DNA of 64,000 nt from Ichthyophthirius multifiliis (lineage: Eukaryota > Ciliophora > Oligohymenophorea > Hymenostomatida). The notes under the pieces are model-generated. The model saw only the letters and a list, made by a program, of their open reading frames with translations. It did not search any database and was not told the DNA's origin. How positions within the stretch are numbered: position 1 is the stretch's first letter; each line of letters starts with the position of its first letter. Made by a program: the position numbers and the translations under genes. Positions 40,806 through 57,980 of the stretch are shown one piece after another. The stretch is from the NCBI RefSeq assembly GCF_000220395.1, contig NW_004086099.1, positions 1-64,000 of the forward strand, in the 5' to 3' direction.

Positions 40806-41537
40806 ATGAATAAACCCAAACAAAATTTGTCATAAGAAAATTACGATTACATGATAAAAATGTTATTAGTAGGTGATAGTTCAGTTGGTAAGACAAACAT
40901 CCTTCTTCGATTTGCAGGCGATTAATATTAGCCAAATTACAAGGCAACAATAGGGGTAGATTTTAAAATAAAAACAATAAAAGTAAATTAAACAACTATT
41001 AAATTATAAATATGGGATACAGCAGGATAAGAAAAATTCAAAACTATTACATAAACATATTATAATGGAGCGTCCGCAGTAGTTATAGTTTATAGTATAA
41101 CAGATAGAATTTCATTTACAAACGTAAGAAGTTGGCTTTAATAAATTAACGATCATGTAAACGATAGCAATGTTGTTAAGGTTTTGGTTGGAAACAAATG
41201 CGATGAAAGCGAAACTTAAAGGAAAGTCGAAAAAAGTGAAGGATAGGCTTTGGCAGATACTTTCGGTATACCCTTTTTAGAGACTTCTGCTTAAGATAAT
41301 ATTAATATTTAAGAATTATTTATGTAAGTCGGAAGATAAATTAAAGATAAATTTTTAGATGAAAATTAATAAAATAATAATAATAATAGTAACATCTAAA
41401 GTAAATTATAATAATAAACTGTGAAACTTGAAACTAATAATAAATCTTTAACTTTTAAATTATATAATGAGAATGAGGATAATGAAATTGAAAACTAATA
41501 AAATCCGTTTTAATAAAAAAAAAGTTGCTCTTGTTGA
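40806..41537 (+). CDS. Rab family small GTPase
   Basis: Intronless, 243 aa, ATG 40806 to TGA 41535-41537. P-loop GDSSVGKT (residues 23-30), switch I with the effector Thr (YKATIGVDF, T48), switch II WDTAGQEKF (70-78), GNKCDE (G4) and ETSAQ (G5) are all present. Switch II Gln75 is encoded by TAA. The C-terminus is an N/Q-rich hypervariable region ending KKSCSC, a CxC signal for double geranylgeranylation. The FKTITQTYYNGASAVVIVYS block places it in the Rab1/Rab8/Rab35-like exocytic group. It acts on membranes in vesicle targeting. It lies just 120 bp downstream of the auxilin-like gene on the same strand, but as a separate transcription unit. Confidence 0.95.
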
Positions 41538-42670
41538 AAAAACATATATTTTATTTGATTTTATTTTCATTATTCTTATAAAAATATTTATATAATTTTA
41601 TAATTTTCTTTTTTAAATAATTATATTTTACAATTAATTATTTTATTTACAATTTAGTAAAAATATTTAAGTTTGTATACTTTTTTACTTTTAATTAATT
41701 TTTTTCTTTAAGAATAAAAATCGAAGTGAAAAAATAATTTCATATAAATATAAAAAATAATATTTTGGATAAAATATTTTTTTTACAATTATCAATTAGA
41801 ATTTTGTTAAAGACTTAAAATCGAATTTCCATGAATTTAAAAATTATAATATATAAAAAATTAAAATATAATTTAGATTGAATATTTTATATAAAATAAA
41901 AATAATATTAATATTTATTAAATAAATGAATAATTATTTAGATAAATAAATAATAAAATATCTATAAAATAATTAAAATATTCATTATAATTAAAATTAT
42001 ATATAATTATAAATTACTTAATTAAATAATTTGTTTATAATCATAAAATATAAATAAACTAAAATAATAATGTTATTATATAAATTATATAAAAAAAATT
42101 AATTTAAAAATTTAATGGTAACCGTAAAAATAATAGTATATAATCTATTATAATAATATAACAAATATTTCCTAATACTAAGTACTCAATATGTGTTAAA
42201 AACAATTTATAATATTTAAATTTACATTAAGAAGGATTATTGAAAACCTTGAGGTTTTATAAAGAAATTCATACCATTTTGGGATATTATAGATAGTTTT
42301 TTTATTCAAATTTATTAATAAAACTTTTAAATTTTGTTTTGTTTTTAAATAAAGCAATTATTTTATATTTAATAAAAATATATAATTTTTATTTAATAGC
42401 CAAACTAATATTTTTATAAGCCTTAATTTTATTTTTATTATTTTATTTTAACTTTTAGGAGCTGCTTCAATCAATTATTTACTTACTTTACTTTTTCAAA
42501 GATTTTGAAGAAAATATTTGTAAGTAAAACATATATTATGTATTTTGATATTATTTAATTATTATATTATTAATAAAATAAATTAGATTTAAGTATATAA
42601 TGCAACAAATTTTATTGAAGAATTACGATAATAGGAGATTTGACTAAAAACTAAATAAAAATAGATTTGA
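41538..42670. other. A+T-rich spacer
   Basis: About 1.1 kb, low complexity. A slightly more complex patch at 42225-42300 (GAAAACCTTGAGGTTTTATAA) contains a short inverted repeat but no frame. No gene recognised. Confidence 0.5.
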
Positions 42671-43096
42671 ATAAATTTAAAATATAAAAGAATCTATTAT
42701 ATAATTAGTTATGCATTATTAATTAAAACTAGTTAAATTTTAGAGGAATTTAGTATTTTCCATCCAAAATAATTCCTCAAAAATCAATTTTATTAGAATT
42801 CTTAAAAAAATATATATCAAAGGTCGTCGTTATTGAAATTTAAATTATTTAATCTAAAGAAATTAAATAATAGTATTTATCCAATAGCAAATATAAAAAT
42901 AACATAATACTATAAATTGTGTGGAATAAATATGGCTTTTTTCAAAAATAATAAATTTTTTGTCACAAAATAATATTTATAGTTTCATACGACTATATTT
43001 GATCTTTATAAACACCCTTTAATTTTTAAGATAAAAAATGAATTTAAAAATAATAAGTGTATAAAATTTAAATTAAAAATATTAAATAATAGCTGA
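42671..43096 (+). CDS. Protein-like open frame without a start; fragment
   Basis: Open code-6 frame between TGA 42668-42670 and TGA 43094-43096. Its composition is varied and protein-like (SYALLIKTSQILEEFSIFHP, then LCGINMAFFKNNKFFVTKQY and FHTTIFDLYKHPLIF). There is no ATG near its beginning. It could be the last exon of an unplaced gene, or a gene or mobile-element remnant. No family recognised. Confidence 0.35.
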
Positions 43097-43344
43097 AAGT
43101 ACAGAAATATTTAATATGAAAAATATTTCAATTTCTATAAATATTGTTTAATATAAAAAGTAAAAATAATAATATATAAATTATATATAATATATTTTAA
43201 ATATATTATATTATATTTATTATAAATATATTTTTATTTTTTAAATGTTTATTAATATTTTTTTAATAAATTAATGAATTTTTTTATATTTAAAATTTAA
43301 ATATATTTATATATTAGATAGTAGTCATATTTTTTTATATATAT

Positions 43345-43800
43345 TCATATAATCCAACTTTGTTCTACAATTTCTTTTACTCTTTTTATATATTCTTTTT
43401 TGTCTTCTTAAAAAAGCTTCGCAGCTTCACTATTTGCAGGGGAATTAGGATTTGGATCAGTTAATAGAGATCTTATAGATGTTAAAATAGCCCAAACATC
43501 ATAGATAGTACTCCATTAATTTTATAAAATATCTAAACAAATTTATCCATCATTGTATATATTAGGATGAAATATATTTGTTTTAAATTTTACTATAGGA
43601 GGTTTGTTTGGATAATCCTCTGTGAATTCTAATGAAAGCCTAAATATAGCCCCATCCCAAATTGTGTCTTATGGACCATATAATAATGCATCCCATATTA
43701 AGATATTATCTTCCATTGGCATTGCTGTGAATTCTTGTGGCGGATCATCTTGGAGTTTTTTAAAATCTTTTAAAAGCCGTCTTTTAGACATAGTAGTCAT
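43345..43800 (-). CDS. UBE2A: RAD6/UBE2A-type ubiquitin-conjugating enzyme E2
   Basis: Intronless, 151 aa, the same length as RAD6/UBE2A, ATG 43800 to TGA 43347-43345. The UBC fold is complete: [33 protein letters not shown], the HPN motif ([16 protein letters not shown]) with catalytic Cys88, and the RAD6-specific [16 protein letters not shown] then [10 protein letters not shown] end. The alignment to UBE2A runs residue for residue from the start, with Cys at the same number, so the first ATG is chosen over Met4. It has no acidic yeast-type tail. The expected role is mono-ubiquitination of histone H2B and PCNA with RING E3s (Bre1, Rad18). Confidence 0.96.
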
Positions 43801-43911
43801 TTTTTTCTTTTTTAGTAATTTTTTTTTTTTCTTTGTTAATAATTATTTTTATTATTATAATTTCCTCTTTTAAATGCTTATTTTTGTACAAGATTTATAT
43901 ATTAATAAAAT

Positions 43912-43984
43912 GCCGCTTTAGCTCAGTGGTTAGAGCATTCGCCTAGTAAGCGAAAGGCCGACGGATCAATCCCGTCAAGTGGCT
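43912..43984 (+). tRNA. tRNA-Thr (AGU), copy 1
   Basis: Full cloverleaf: acceptor GCCGCTT pairs with AAGTGGC (one G-U). The D-loop is AGCTCAGTGGTTAGAGC. The anticodon stem TTCGC/GCGAA has loop CTAGTAA, so the anticodon is AGT. The T-arm is GACGG/CCGTC with an atypical ATCAATC loop. The discriminator would be T, followed at once by a T8 pol III terminator. No intron and no encoded CCA. Confidence 0.92.
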
Positions 43985-44131
43985 TTTTTTTTATTAATAT
44001 TTTTAATTTATTATTTTTAGACTTTTAGTTTTTTTTATAATTTTTTTGTTTTTTATAAAATTGTTTTTATTATTATAATTTTATCTTTTTAATGCTTATT
44101 TTTGAACCAGATTTATAGATTAATATAAAAC

Positions 44132-44204
44132 GCCGCTTTAGCTCAGTGGTTAGAGCATTCGCCTAGTAAGCGAAAGGCCGACGGATCAATCCCGTCAAGT
44201 GGCT
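44132..44204 (+). tRNA. tRNA-Thr (AGU), copy 2
   Basis: Identical in sequence to the copy 220 bases upstream and also followed by a T-run terminator. The flanks (AATGCTTATTTTTG, then AGATTTATA) are shared with minor differences, so the whole ~220-bp unit was tandemly duplicated. Confidence 0.92.
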
Positions 44205-44330
44205 TTTTTTTTTATTAATATTTTTAGTTTTTTTTTTCTTTTTAAAAACATAAATAATATTATATTTTTTATTTAAAACATATTATATTTAGTTTATATT
44301 TAAATTTTTATTATTTTTTAAAGTTAATAA

Positions 44331-45005
44331 ATGGGAAAAAAATAATTTGATTAATATTTAAGTAATAATATGTAAAAAAAACTATTCATAAACTTTTCTT
44401 TTTTAATTATTATTTTCTAAAAAGGCGAAACACCTTTAAGTACAGTTCATTTAGATTTATTAAATAGAGTTCAAAGAATACCAAATGATAATACTTTAAA
44501 ACCAGCTTTCAAATGCATAAATATAAATTTTAATGTATAAAAAATGTAATGGGAAAATAAATGTAAAATAATAATAATAGTAAATAGAATAAATATTTTA
44601 TTTAAAAAAGTACTTGAATAATAAGGAGATGCTACTAATAATACAATGAAAGCAGAACAAACTGAAGAATAAATAAAATTAAATTAAAATTTGAACAGTT
44701 AAAATTAAGAATCGGCTAAAATAGAAAAATTAAAATTAGAATGTTATAGATTAAATAATTAATAAAATTAGTCTGCAAGAGAATTTAGAGAACTTGAAAA
44801 GCATTATTCAGATATAAAAAAAAAATACATGATTGTCGAAATTAAAAATTAATTACTTCTATCAATGGTATTTATATATTTTTAGTTATAAAATTAATTA
44901 AAAATATAGATATAAGAAAAAGAATAAGAATTTTAAAAATATGTGGATAAATATTATAACAATTAATAATGTTTATAATTATTGCAATAATAAATATAAT
45001 AATGA
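44331..45005 (+). CDS. Small coiled-coil protein, 210 aa
   Basis: Exons 44331-44867 and 44910-45005, 42-nt intron, TGA 45003-45005. After a hydrophobic N-terminal patch that could hide an intron (KKLFINFSFLIIIFQ, 44376-44420), the segment GETPLSTVHLDLLNRVQRIP then NDNTLKPAFKC looks ordered. The second half is a strong coiled coil (ESAKIEKLKLECYRLNNQ; REFRELEKHYSDIKKKYMIV). The possible N-terminal intron has no in-frame acceptor, so it is kept as coding. No known family; a centrosomal/axonemal role is only a guess from shape. Confidence 0.6.
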
Positions 45006-45443
45006 TTAATATATATTTATAAAATAATATATTTTGGATAAAATATTTTTTTAAAATTTAAATATATATATTTTAATTAATTAAATATTTTATTTAGTTT
45101 TTTTATTATTATTAATATATTAAAACAAATATATATTATTTACAATATTTTTAATTTATATTATTAAAACAAAATTCATTATATTTTTAATTTTTAATAT
45201 AAATTAATTATATATATATATATAATTTTATATCCTTTAATTCATAAATGTTCGAATTAGTTTTCATTTATTAAAAATAAATTATATTATTTAAAAAATA
45301 AAAAAATAGTTAAATAAATAAATAAATATATTAATTATTTTATTTATATTCATTTTATTATGTAAAAAATTATAAAAAGAAAACAAATTAATATTAAATT
45401 ATAAATTCTAATTTAAATAAATATAAAATTAAAATTAATTACA
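45006..45443. other. A+T-rich spacer
   Basis: About 440 bases between codirectional genes, with a TA tract at 45214-45224. Nothing recognised. Confidence 0.5.
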
Positions 45444-46807
45444 ATGAATAATTATAAAGCATCAGTATAAGTTATTAATATATAATAGAATATCGAAACT
45501 TGTATGGTTTCAACTATTATAGACGCGAATTCTAAATAATTACCATAAAATTGTGTAAGCTTTTTCTTTCTCAATTATTTATTTTAATTATTCTAAAAAA
45601 ATAATTTATAAAAAAGACCTAAAATTATAACCAAATTCAGTTTTCTTCTAAAAAAAGTTAATAAGCATTAGAATAAAAAAACTACAATATTTTATATTCT
45701 GAATAAAAAAAATAACATACAAACATGTATGTCGAATAAAATTTACCCTTAAATATGGTTTTAAATAATAATATGAGGCCCGATAAACCTTCTCCAAGTA
45801 TAAAGAGCATTATAATGAAAAATATTTAAATAGAAGATTCATAAAAAAGAAAAAAAACTGTTTTTACAACACGTTAAAAATAACAAAGTAAACAATTTAT
45901 ACGAGAATTTGTAGAAAATAGGAATCCAGATTCTTGCTCAGATCTCTCTCCTGTAAAAAAAATAGCAAATTCGGGAAAAGGTGAAGGTACAATAGTAAAT
46001 AATTTGAAGATAAAAAAGGAAAAAGTGAAAAAATAAACGAAAAATACTTATTATATAAACTCTTTAGTAAGATCAATAATAAATCCGGAAAGAAGAAATG
46101 ACTATAGTGCAACCTTTAGGGACCATTTTTTACAGATGTTTAACTCCTTGAAATTATTAACAAAAAATGAATAAGCTCTAGATGAGGAGATTTAGAAAAG
46201 AGAAGTCATTTTGTAACCTGCTTCAGAAAAAAAAACTCTTGTACTTGATATGGATGAAACTTTAATGCATTGTATTGATAATTTAGATGTTCATTGTGAC
46301 AAAATAATTGAAATAAAGCTAAATGAAGGTAAATAAATTATCAAAGCTGGGGTTAATTTTAGACCTTATGCTACTTATTTTTTATAGACGATGAGTGAAT
46401 TTTATGAAATAGTAATTTTTACAGCTAGCAAAAAAGAATATGCAGATACTATTCTTGATTTTTTTGATCCTTAGAATAAATATATTACACATAGATTGTA
46501 TAGAGAAAGTTGTATTTTTTAAAATAAAAAATATATTAAGGATCTGAGGATTTTCAAGAATAGAAATATTAAAAATATACTTATTGTTGATAATTGTGAA
46601 AATTCATTCTGGCATAATCTTTCTAATGGGATTCCTATTATTTCGTTTACTAATAATAAAGAGGATATTGAATTGTTGGAGTTGGCTAATTATTTATAAT
46701 AAATTAAAGATTGTGAAGATATTGTTTTGGAAGTTAAAAATTACTTTAAATTGTCTAAATATAGATATTTTAATAGTCCTGCAGAATTAATTAAAGAATT
46801 ATATTGA
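45444..46807 (+). CDS. SCP/FCP1-type CTD phosphatase (HAD family)
   Basis: Exons 45444-45554 and 45617-46807, 62-nt intron, 433 aa. The first ~230 residues are basic and disordered. The catalytic domain begins KKTLVLDMDETLMHC, the D-x-D-x-T/V motif of aspartate-phosphatases (about residue 247, nucleophile and acid/base Asp). It continues with FRPYATYFLQTMSEFYEIVI, FTASKKEYADTILDFFDP, RESCIFQNKKYIKDLR and LIVDNCENSFWHNLSNGIPI, ending with the DIELLEL helix, all in small-CTD-phosphatase/Dullard order. It dephosphorylates Ser/Thr, classically the RNA polymerase II CTD, though SCP-like enzymes have other substrates. Notably RPB1 itself lies 5 kb downstream, with a non-canonical CTD. The lone Met (LDMDET for LDLDET) is a tolerated change. 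Confidence 0.92.
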
Positions 46808-46946
46808 AGAATAAAAAAAAATTCTTAATAAATTATTCTTTTTTTAAAAATAATTTTAATAAAATTTGTAACAAATTATATATAAAATATTAATTTTTAA
46901 TTCAATTATTTTGTTAATAATTAATTTCTATTTTATAAAATAAAAA

Positions 46947-48290
46947 ATGAATATTAATATCAATTATGCAAAGAATAAATTACAATAATTATAAGAAGTA
47001 AATTATTTTATGTTTTATAACCTTTAAATATTATAGAATTTTTTCTCTAAAAAAAACAAAATAAAGTTGAATCATAATATTATTAAAATATAAAAATCTA
47101 TATCATTGAATGATTATGAAAAATACAAAAGGCTTCTTTTTTCAAGCAGATGTGAGCCACCTAATTTAAAAAATTAAGAAATTTTTTAAATAAATAATCA
47201 GAAAATAAATCCTGGTGAAATTATAATTAAAAATGCAATGCAAAATTTAAAAAATAATTCAAACAAATCAATTTTTCCATAAAATTAGACTTTCTAGAAA
47301 AAATAATTTAATTCATTTACAGACAGATATATTTATAAAAGAAATTATTTGTCGCCTCCTAAAAAAATCGAAAAAACTTTTTAAAAAAATAATGATTAGT
47401 AAATTATTTAAAGTGAATTAATTTAAAGTGAATAAGAATTGAATAATTTAAAAAATAAATCAAATATTTTAATGTCAGAAAAAGATTAATTAAAGCAAGA
47501 AATATTACATTTAGAATTTAAAGCAAATCTCTTAAATGCACAAAATTAAAGATTAGAAAAAAATTAAAAAAATTAAATGCAATAATAAGATTAAAAATTA
47601 TCCATAAATTTATGTGAAAACAATATAAATAATTTGTAAGAAAATTTTTAAGACAAATTAAATGAGTTAGAACAACTGAATATATAATAATAAATAATTC
47701 AAAAAAGTTTATAGTAAGAAAATAAAATCAATATAAAAATAAAGTAAAATAAACCTTAAGAATTTAATTATTATGAAAGTGAAAGTAGTAATAGTAGTTT
47801 TGAATAACTAAATTAAAAAATTTAATAAAAATATTATGATTTATAATATAAAAAAGGTTTTGAAAATTAAAATTATATATAAAAATATTAATAAAGTAAA
47901 ACAGATTAACTTATAGTTTAGTTTATGGAAGAAATTAATAAATAAAATATATAAAAAGGGTAAGACTATTAAAATAATGATTAGAAGCGTTAATTTGATT
48001 AATTTAATAATAATAAATATAGTATGAGCTTTTAGGATGTTGATGATTTATCTCAAGAAGTAGATAAGCTCATTTAATTTAGAAATAATAGTAAATAATA
48101 AGTAAAATAGAAATTAGAATCCATTAATAAGAAAAAAAAAGACAATCATTATTATAATAAAATCCAAGATATTATTGATAATTAAATAAAAAGGAAAAAG
48201 CCTTCTTTATTTGAAATAGATGAAGAAGAATAGAATTCTGATAATTCTTTTAATTATCAAAATAGATTTTAATAATATTAATTTAAATGA
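46947..48290 (+). CDS. Coiled-coil protein, 434 aa
   Basis: Exons 46947-46997 and 47037-48290, 39-nt intron, TGA 48288-48290. The N-terminal ~150 residues are basic with a short cysteine/proline patch (KRLLFSSRCEPPNLKN) and YLSPPKKIEKTF, a possible proline-directed phosphosite. A long coiled coil follows (SEKDQLKQEILHLEFKANL; DKLNELEQLNIQ). The C-terminus alternates acidic and basic (DVDDLSQEVDKLIQF; RKKPSLFEIDEEEQNSDN). No enzymatic domain or membrane segment. Its 3' end is convergent with the OSCA/TMEM63-like gene about 140 bp away. Confidence 0.7.
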
Positions 48291-48430
48291 TTTTTTTAAA
48301 ATAGAATATTTAATATCATTAATTTTTTTATATTAGAGAATAATTTTTCGAATTTTATTTAAATAATTTTTTTTTTTTATTTTCAATTAATCCCAAATAT
48401 TTAATTTTAACGAAAAATAAAATAATTATC

Positions 48431-51113
48431 TCATTTATTTATTAAACCAAAATTTTCTAAATTTATTAACTTTTAATATTTTTTTATATATTGAGAAAAA
48501 TAAAATAAATAATTTTCTTTTTACATTTAGAGTTTTTTATTCAGATTTCAACTAACTTTATGCAATTTTAACAATATTTTCATATTCAATTTATGCATTT
48601 TACTTAGTTGCTGGATTTTCTCTATCATAATCCTTTTGTATAAAAATAAGAAATATATAAAAAATTATTTACTTTTTCTAATAAATGTTGAATATCAGAA
48701 TATTTATAATTTACAGGTTCATATTTTTTCTTTAAGAATATTTTTTTATTTATATATTAATTGGGTAAAAAATTATTTAAACAGCCAATAAAGAGAGTCA
48801 AATATTAAACATAAGAATCAAAATTATTAAAATTAAATTATTGAGTCTCCAAAATATAAGAACATAAAATCATATTTCCTGCCTTTTATGTTTTATGAAA
48901 ATTAATTAAAAATATCTAAACATTTTTTTTTACACAAAAAAACATAATAGAATTTTCAAGCATTTTCATTATAAAAATAGATAATTCTTTACCAAATTAA
49001 TTTTTAGCACTTTTTCTTCGTATAAAATTGTACTTGTAAAAAAATAAATTTTCGTGTATAAATATTTTTAAACTAAAAAAAATATTATACTTTATCTATC
49101 CAATAACTAACAATAACATAAATAGTTGTATAAATGATTCCTGTAGGGAATATCGGTGCATAAAAAGCCATAAAATAAACGATTTAAATTAAGTTAGAAT
49201 ATCTTTCAATATAATTAAATTAAGTGTTCTCAAATAATCTTTTTTTAAAAAAAAATTCAATAATTGTTTATAAAATAACATTTTACTCATTTAATTCTTA
49301 CTAAGTTAAAAAACATTGACCTTTTTCTGATTAATATTTTTAGATTTAATATCTTTTAATATATTTAATAAGCTCTTAGAAATCAATTATTTAAAATAGA
49401 AGAAAAAAAATTATTTTATATATAAAAATATAATTTAAATTATAAATAATTCTAGGCTTTTAAAAAAAGCCTTTATTATCATCATTTTTAATCATAAAAG
49501 TCTAATTTATTAATAAAACTAATCCAAAAATACCAAATTATCCAAAACTATTTTTCAAAAGTAAGCTTTTATTAAAATCTATTTCACATTTTTATTTTTC
49601 CCATCTAAAAAATAAAAATAAATTAGTAAATGTGTATAAATTTAAATATTACTTAGTAAGATAGAAAGAAATAATATATATAATTTTCCCAATAAAAATA
49701 ATAGACAAAGCTATTAAAGCAAATAATATTTGTAAAGAAGTCTCCGTATTAAAAAGAAAATAGCTTTATTTAATCCAAACTTAATTTTAATAAACATAAA
49801 TTTACCAAAAAACAAAAAAAAATCCAAAAACAAATGCCTAAACTAAACAAAATCCAATAAAAAATTTTAAAACTTAATTTTCTTTATACAAATTCCACCA
49901 AAAAACTTCACTTGGCAATGGTGCCTCGCAAATTCTGATTTTTTTTTCTTTGTAAACTAATTTTTTATTCATAAACAAACCCCTAAAGTTTTCTAAAACT
50001 TCCCATCTACTAATAGAATCTGATAAAGTGATAAAAGCCCATCCTGTAAAATATTTTTTCATGAATTCTTTACTTTTTTTCCCATTAAATTAATCTAAAA
50101 GTGGCTTGATTTTTTCTTCTAAATTATTTAAAAGATCATTTATATATATACTATTTAAATCAGGTTAAAAAAAGTCAGTTCTATATTTATTAATAATGGC
50201 ATTCTATTTCTTTTAATAAATTATTTTTTTCCTTTCTTCTTCCCAAGTTTTCAATTCTTGTAAATTATAAGTGAATTCAACCTTTTTAATTTCTACTTTT
50301 GCTTTTTTGTTTTCCAATAAAGCATTTTACAAAAAAACTTTCAAATCCTCTTCAAAATCCTTATTTATTGCATCATATTCTTTAGGAATATCTTTTATTA
50401 AAATAGTAAATTATTAACTTTCATATAAACGACATTATAAATTTAACTTTCGCCATAAAAAATGAAAAAATAAAACTAAAAAACATACTAATGACAAATT
50501 CAGTTTTTTTTAAGTTGATAATACATATTAATCATTTAGTATATTTCCGATAGATTATTATATTATCCAATCTTCTATACATATATTAAGATCTTAGCAA
50601 GCCTTTCCATAATAAATGTTTGAAAATAAGTTATAAGCACCAGTTATCAAAAAGAATGCTATACATATGAAAATTATATTTTTGACATCTTAAAAATATA
50701 AGGAATAGCCAAATCCTAAATAATTAAATTCTTATAGAGAACAAAATAATGAAAAAGGAATTTTATTTATTATTTTATTACAACATACGCATTTTTCAGT
50801 ATTATTTTACATTTATTTACCTATTTAGGATGCTTTCTTTTTTTTATTATTTTTATATTTTAATATTATTTATATACTTAATGTTAATTTGCTATGGAAA
50901 TATCTGAAGGAATTTAATCTGGATCATATTTTTAGTCATTTTCAACATTTTTATATAAAATATTTTAAGAATTACCAGTAATTATTGGAACTTCGATTTT
51001 TTATTAAAATTAATAATAAAAAGTTTTTTTTAAAATGTATTTTTTATTTATTTTTTACGAATTCGGCTTATCTTTATTTGGAGAAGATTATTGCTACATC
51101 TTTAATTTTACAT
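48431..51113 (-). CDS. OSCA/TMEM63-like channel, copy A
   Basis: Multi-exon minus-strand gene. Exon 1 is 51113-51059; intron 50991-51058; exon 2 is 50990-50878; intron 50837-50877. Near the 3' end, introns 48633-48672 and 48470-48524 lead to TGA 48433-48431; the middle introns I only partly placed. Evidence for the family: a cysteine-rich cytosolic segment (TEKCVCCNKIINKIP) before the first helix (LGFGYSLYF...IIFICIAFFLITGAY); the RNA-binding-like loop KKYFTGWAFITLSDSISRWE; and RICEAPLPSEVFWWNLYKE, the A-P-x-P-x-D/E-V-x-W-x-N-L signature just before the channel helices. A conserved DYDRENPAT tail is shared with copy B. OSCA/TMEM63 proteins are mechanosensitive/osmosensitive cation channels or scramblase relatives. 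Substrate and localisation here are inferred. Confidence 0.8.
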
Positions 51114-51848
51114 TTTAATTTAATTAGCTATTTATTATTTTATATGATTATTAAATTATAATTATTTTATATATAAATACATAAAATAACTTTCTTTATT
51201 CAAATTAAATTATAGCTTTAACTTTCTTGTAATAGTAAAAAATAAGGCTATTTATTAATATTTTAATAATAAAAATAAAACAATGTTAATATTTAAAAAA
51301 ATAATTTAAAATATATACTTAATTTTACAAAATCCATTAATAATAAATATATATTATACAAATTTTTAAGTTAAGTAAATATTAATTTTATTTTAAACTA
51401 AATTAGTACTAATTAACTTTTTAAAATATTATATTTTAAATTTTTATATAATTTAAGTGATATTTAATAAGATTTTATAAATATTTTTTTTGTTCAAATT
51501 AAAATATTTACTTATTTTTTTTAATCATAATTATACTTTTATCTTACTATTATACTATTATATTATCATATTTATAAAAACTGTATTTATTTAAACTGCA
51601 AAATAATAATTACTAATTATATAAATTTTATTATTTTATTTTGCTTAATTAATAAATTTAAATTTTTATCATTTATATAATAACATATATTATCACTTAT
51701 TTTCTCACTAAAATTGTGCTAAATCTAAAAATTTTCTTTTAATTAGCAAAGAAATTTTGTAAAATTGTAAAATAATTTCATAAAAAATATAAACAAATCA
51801 ATATCCATAATTCTAGTAAATTGAAAATATAAAATATTTGAAAATAAA
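51114..51848. other. Divergent promoter region of channel copy A and RPB1
   Basis: About 735 bases of A/T-rich DNA between divergently transcribed genes. It presumably contains both promoters. No TATA box can be singled out in such A/T-rich sequence. Confidence 0.5.
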
Positions 51849-57535
<5,687 letters not shown>

Positions 57536-57749
57536 ATTAATAAAAATATATATAATAAAAAATATATTTATATATAATTAAAAATGTATTTATATATTAA
57601 ATTAAAATACATTAATAAATTATAAAAAAATATATATTTATATTTTTAAAAAAATATATTTATATATTATAAAAATATTTATATTTTACTTAAATAAAAA
57701 AATTCATTCGATATTAATTTAATTTAAGGATTTTAATTCTTAATTTTCA

Positions 57750-57972
57750 ACGTCCTTAACGTCCTTAACGTCCTTAACGTCCTTAACGTCCTTAACGTCC
57801 TTAACGTCCTTAACGTCCTTAACGTCCTTAACGTCCTTAACGTCCTTAACGTCCTTAACGTCCTTAACGTCCTTAACGTCCTTAACATCCTTAATATCCT
57901 TAACATCCTTAATATCCTTAATATCCTTAATATCCTTATCGTCCTTAATATCCTTATCGTCCTTAACGTCCT
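57750..57972. repeat. 9-bp minisatellite (CGTCCTTAA)n
   Basis: About 24 tandem copies of CGTCCTTAA; the first 15 or so are perfect, then ATATCC/ACATCC/TCGTCC variants appear toward the right. It is the most G+C-rich non-coding stretch in the area and sits exactly between the convergent 3' ends of RPB1 and channel copy B. The reading frame of copy B would run through it (RTL repeats) but for a terminal intron followed at once by TGA. Confidence 0.95.
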
Positions 57973-57980
57973 TTTTTATT

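Larger units (their letters stand above)
43860..44216 (+). repeat. Tandem duplication of a ~220-bp tRNA unit
   Basis: The tRNA body is identical in both copies. Upstream flanks align over about 50 bases with a few substitutions and the downstream T-run/ATTAATATTTTTA matches too. This is a recent local duplication. Confidence 0.85.

Noticed and set aside
43622-43873. 83-codon plus-strand ORF
   Set aside because: Antisense of the E2 enzyme, which aligns end to end with UBE2A.
49874-50062. Separate 62-codon gene on the minus strand
   Set aside because: It is an internal exon piece of channel copy A carrying the APLPSEVFWWNL signature.
57750-57972. Interstitial telomere or CRISPR
   Set aside because: The 9-mer CGTCCTTAA does not match CCCCAA and has no spacers; it is a simple minisatellite.
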